Part shown: piece after piece, positions 31,262-32,453 of the stretch
Layout of the letters: each line of letters starts with the position of its first letter
Position numbering within the stretch: the stretch's first letter is position 1
DNA from: DTKY01 sp037440765
GTDB lineage: Bacteria > Acidobacteriota > Terriglobia > Bryobacterales > Bryobacteraceae
Direction of reading: 5' to 3'
DNA length: 32,453 nt
Assembly: GCA_037440765.1 (NCBI GenBank)
Contig: JBBITL010000049.1
Location: forward strand, 1 to 32,453
The notes under the pieces: model-generated
Database searches by the model: none
What the model was told of the DNA's origin: nothing
The model's input: only the letters and a program-made list of their open reading frames with translations
Made by a program: the position numbers and the translations under genes

Positions 31262-31957
31262 ATGGGCAAACGTGTCCTTCTGGTTGAGGACGAACTCGGG
31301 CTGCGGACCACGCTGGGCGACCGGCTGAAGCGCGAGGGCTACCACGTCGAGGCCGCCTGCGACGGGACCATCGGTTTCACCCGTGCATCGGCGGGAGGGT
31401 ACGACGTTATCATCCTCGATCTCACGCTGCCCGACCAAGACGGGCTGGAGGTCTGCCGCGGCCTCCGGCAGCGCGGCGTGCAGACGCCCGTGCTCATGCT
31501 CACGGCCCGGGGCCGGACGTCGGACAAGGTGGAGGGCCTCAGGATGGGCGCCGACGACTACCTCGCCAAGCCGTTCGAGATGGCGGAACTGCTGGCGCGC
31601 CTGGAAGCGCTGTTGCGGCGCGCCGCGCAGCCGGCCCACACGGGCGACTCCGTCTTCCGGTTCGGATCGCTGCGAGTCGACTTCCCGAAGACCGAGGTGA
31701 CGCGAGACGGGGCGCCCGTGCTCCTGTCGGCCAAGGAATTCCAGCTCCTGCGGTATTTCGTCGAGCACCGGGGTGAGACGCTCTCTCGCGAGCGCCTCCT
31801 TTCGGAAGTGTGGGGTTACAGCACCATGCCTTCCACGCGCACGGTCGACGTGCACGTCGCCTGGCTCCGCCGGAAACTGGAGCGCAACCCCAGGCAGCCG
31901 GAACTGATCATCACCGTCCACGGGCTGGGATACAAATTCACCCCGCCACTGACTTAA
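31262..31957 (+). CDS. OmpR/PhoB-family response regulator
   Basis: A 231-residue regulator. The receiver is intact: acidic Glu9-Asp10, phosphoacceptor Asp53 (IILDLTLPDQDG), Thr82 (MLTARG) and Lys104 (DDYLAKPFE). The winged-helix output domain (about 130-229) has LSAKEFQLLRYFVEHRGETLSRERLLSEVWG and the recognition helix region TVDVHVAWLRRKLE, ending in VHGLGYKF. It pairs with the kinase at 30460. Regulated promoters are not evident here, but the secreted-protein gene 107 bp downstream is a candidate target. Confidence 0.95.
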   Translation: MGKRVLLVEDELGLRTTLGDRLKREGYHVEAACDGTIGFTRASAGGYDVIILDLTLPDQDGLEVCRGLRQRGVQTPVLMLTARGRTSDKVEGLRMGADDYLAKPFEMAELLARLEALLRRAAQPAHTGDSVFRFGSLRVDFPKTEVTRDGAPVLLSAKEFQLLRYFVEHRGETLSRERLLSEVWGYSTMPSTRTVDVHVAWLRRKLERNPRQPELIITVHGLGYKFTPPLT

Positions 31958-32064
31958 CAAACTCTTTACCGCCGGGCGGTCACTCCAGCGGACCACTGCG
32001 CGTCCAAACAGACAGCAGGTCTCCTCAAGAGGCCGCTGAAAGTAAAGAAGCACAGGAGAGCGAG

Positions 32065-32453
32065 ATGACACGGAGGTTATTTGGAATCGGAGTGGTTTCG
32101 ATGCTGGTGGTTGCCGCCGCGCTCCCGCTGGCAGCCCAGGACTGGTATGCGAGCAGGCTGACCGCCAACATCCCCTTTGAGTTCGCTTTTGCAGGCAAGA
32201 CCATGCCGGCCGGAGCGTACGAGGTGTGGAAGGACACGGCCTCGCGCGCGGTCCTGATCCGCGGCGTCGACCACCCCAGCAGCGCGATCTCGGGCTTCAG
32301 GGGAGATTATCTCCCGGCGCAGAACCCGACCGCCGAAACCAGGCTGGTCTTCAACCGTTACGGGAACAGGTACTTCCTGCACAAAGTGGTGAACGGCCCC
32401 TCTCTCCAGGAATACACGCTCCCCGAGGTGCGCGCCGAGCGCGAGCTTGCGGC
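32065..32453 (+). CDS. Secreted protein of unknown function, 5' part
   Basis: ATG at 32065 is preceded by aggagag at about 6 bases. The first residues form a signal peptide (MTRRLFGIGVVSMLVVAAALPLAAQ). The following TANIPFEFAFAGKTMPAGAYEV is a pattern I recall from short secreted acidobacterial proteins of unknown function ('IPF.F..g...lPAG.Y.v'). The frame stays open past the window edge; 129 codons are visible. It follows a two-component system and may be under its control; this is position only. Confidence 0.75.
   Translation, partial: MTRRLFGIGVVSMLVVAAALPLAAQDWYASRLTANIPFEFAFAGKTMPAGAYEVWKDTASRAVLIRGVDHPSSAISGFRGDYLPAQNPTAETRLVFNRYGNRYFLHKVVNGPSLQEYTLPEVRAERELA

Overview
High-GC bacterial DNA, most likely from an acidobacterium of the Solibacter/Bryobacter type. 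The grounds are the gene content: a VWFA-related secreted protein of the kind expanded in Acidobacteria, a TonB-receptor-like protein with an N-terminal carboxypeptidase-regulatory domain, a Tat-exported Gfo/Idh/MocA oxidoreductase next to a GH2 enzyme, DUF362, and a DUF5658-like protein. The taxon is inferred; there is no rRNA. A run of ten N at 12339-12348 shows that this is a draft scaffold.

Layout. 1-284: end of an FkbM-type methyltransferase. 285-856: no convincing gene. 857-2960: a PilZ-like protein and a GT-C-type membrane glycosyltransferase. 2957-10720: a Tad/Flp pilus locus in the order flp1, flp2, cpaB, cpaC (secretin), cpaE/tadZ, cpaF/tadA, tadB, tadC, then a 33-residue membrane microprotein. 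10792-14252: a QW-repeat protein, a Tat/lipobox DUF362 protein broken by the gap, a DPM1-like glycosyltransferase, and on the minus strand a DUF5658-like protein and the prepilin peptidase (TadV/CpaA) that the pilus needs. 14372-18187: a frameshifted TonB-receptor-like gene facing a second GT-C membrane protein. About 18254-19822: an IS1380-type insertion sequence. 19946-23239: Tat-exported oxidoreductase and GH2 enzyme. 23448-23522: tRNA-Glu(CTC). 23571-26828: HAD phosphatase, four-Cys miniprotein, iron-type alcohol dehydrogenase and a converging Gfo/Idh/MocA oxidoreductase. 26905-29112: small membrane protein, rhomboid protease and VWFA protein. 29230-32453: degenerate receiver protein, UPF0173 hydrolase, histidine kinase, OmpR-type regulator and the start of a secreted protein.

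How the parts work together. The plus-strand tad genes supply pilins, the assembly ATPase, inner-membrane platform, localisation ATPase, periplasmic factor and outer-membrane secretin. The prepilin peptidase is encoded about 3.5 kb beyond the operon on the other strand. No TadD, TadE, TadF or TadG is seen, so the minor pilins must lie elsewhere or be absent.

The most interesting feature is at the head of the pilus locus. A roughly 338-bp unit holding a leader and a complete flp gene is tandemly duplicated. The two pilin genes differ at two bases, while the leaders differ at about fifteen. Those differences avoid the stems of three successive hairpins, except for one compensated base pair, and fall mainly in loops and linkers. 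This looks like a selected structured 5' leader RNA for a major pilin. Only the second copy is followed by a strong GC hairpin, and the gap before cpaB holds further, partly mutually exclusive hairpins.
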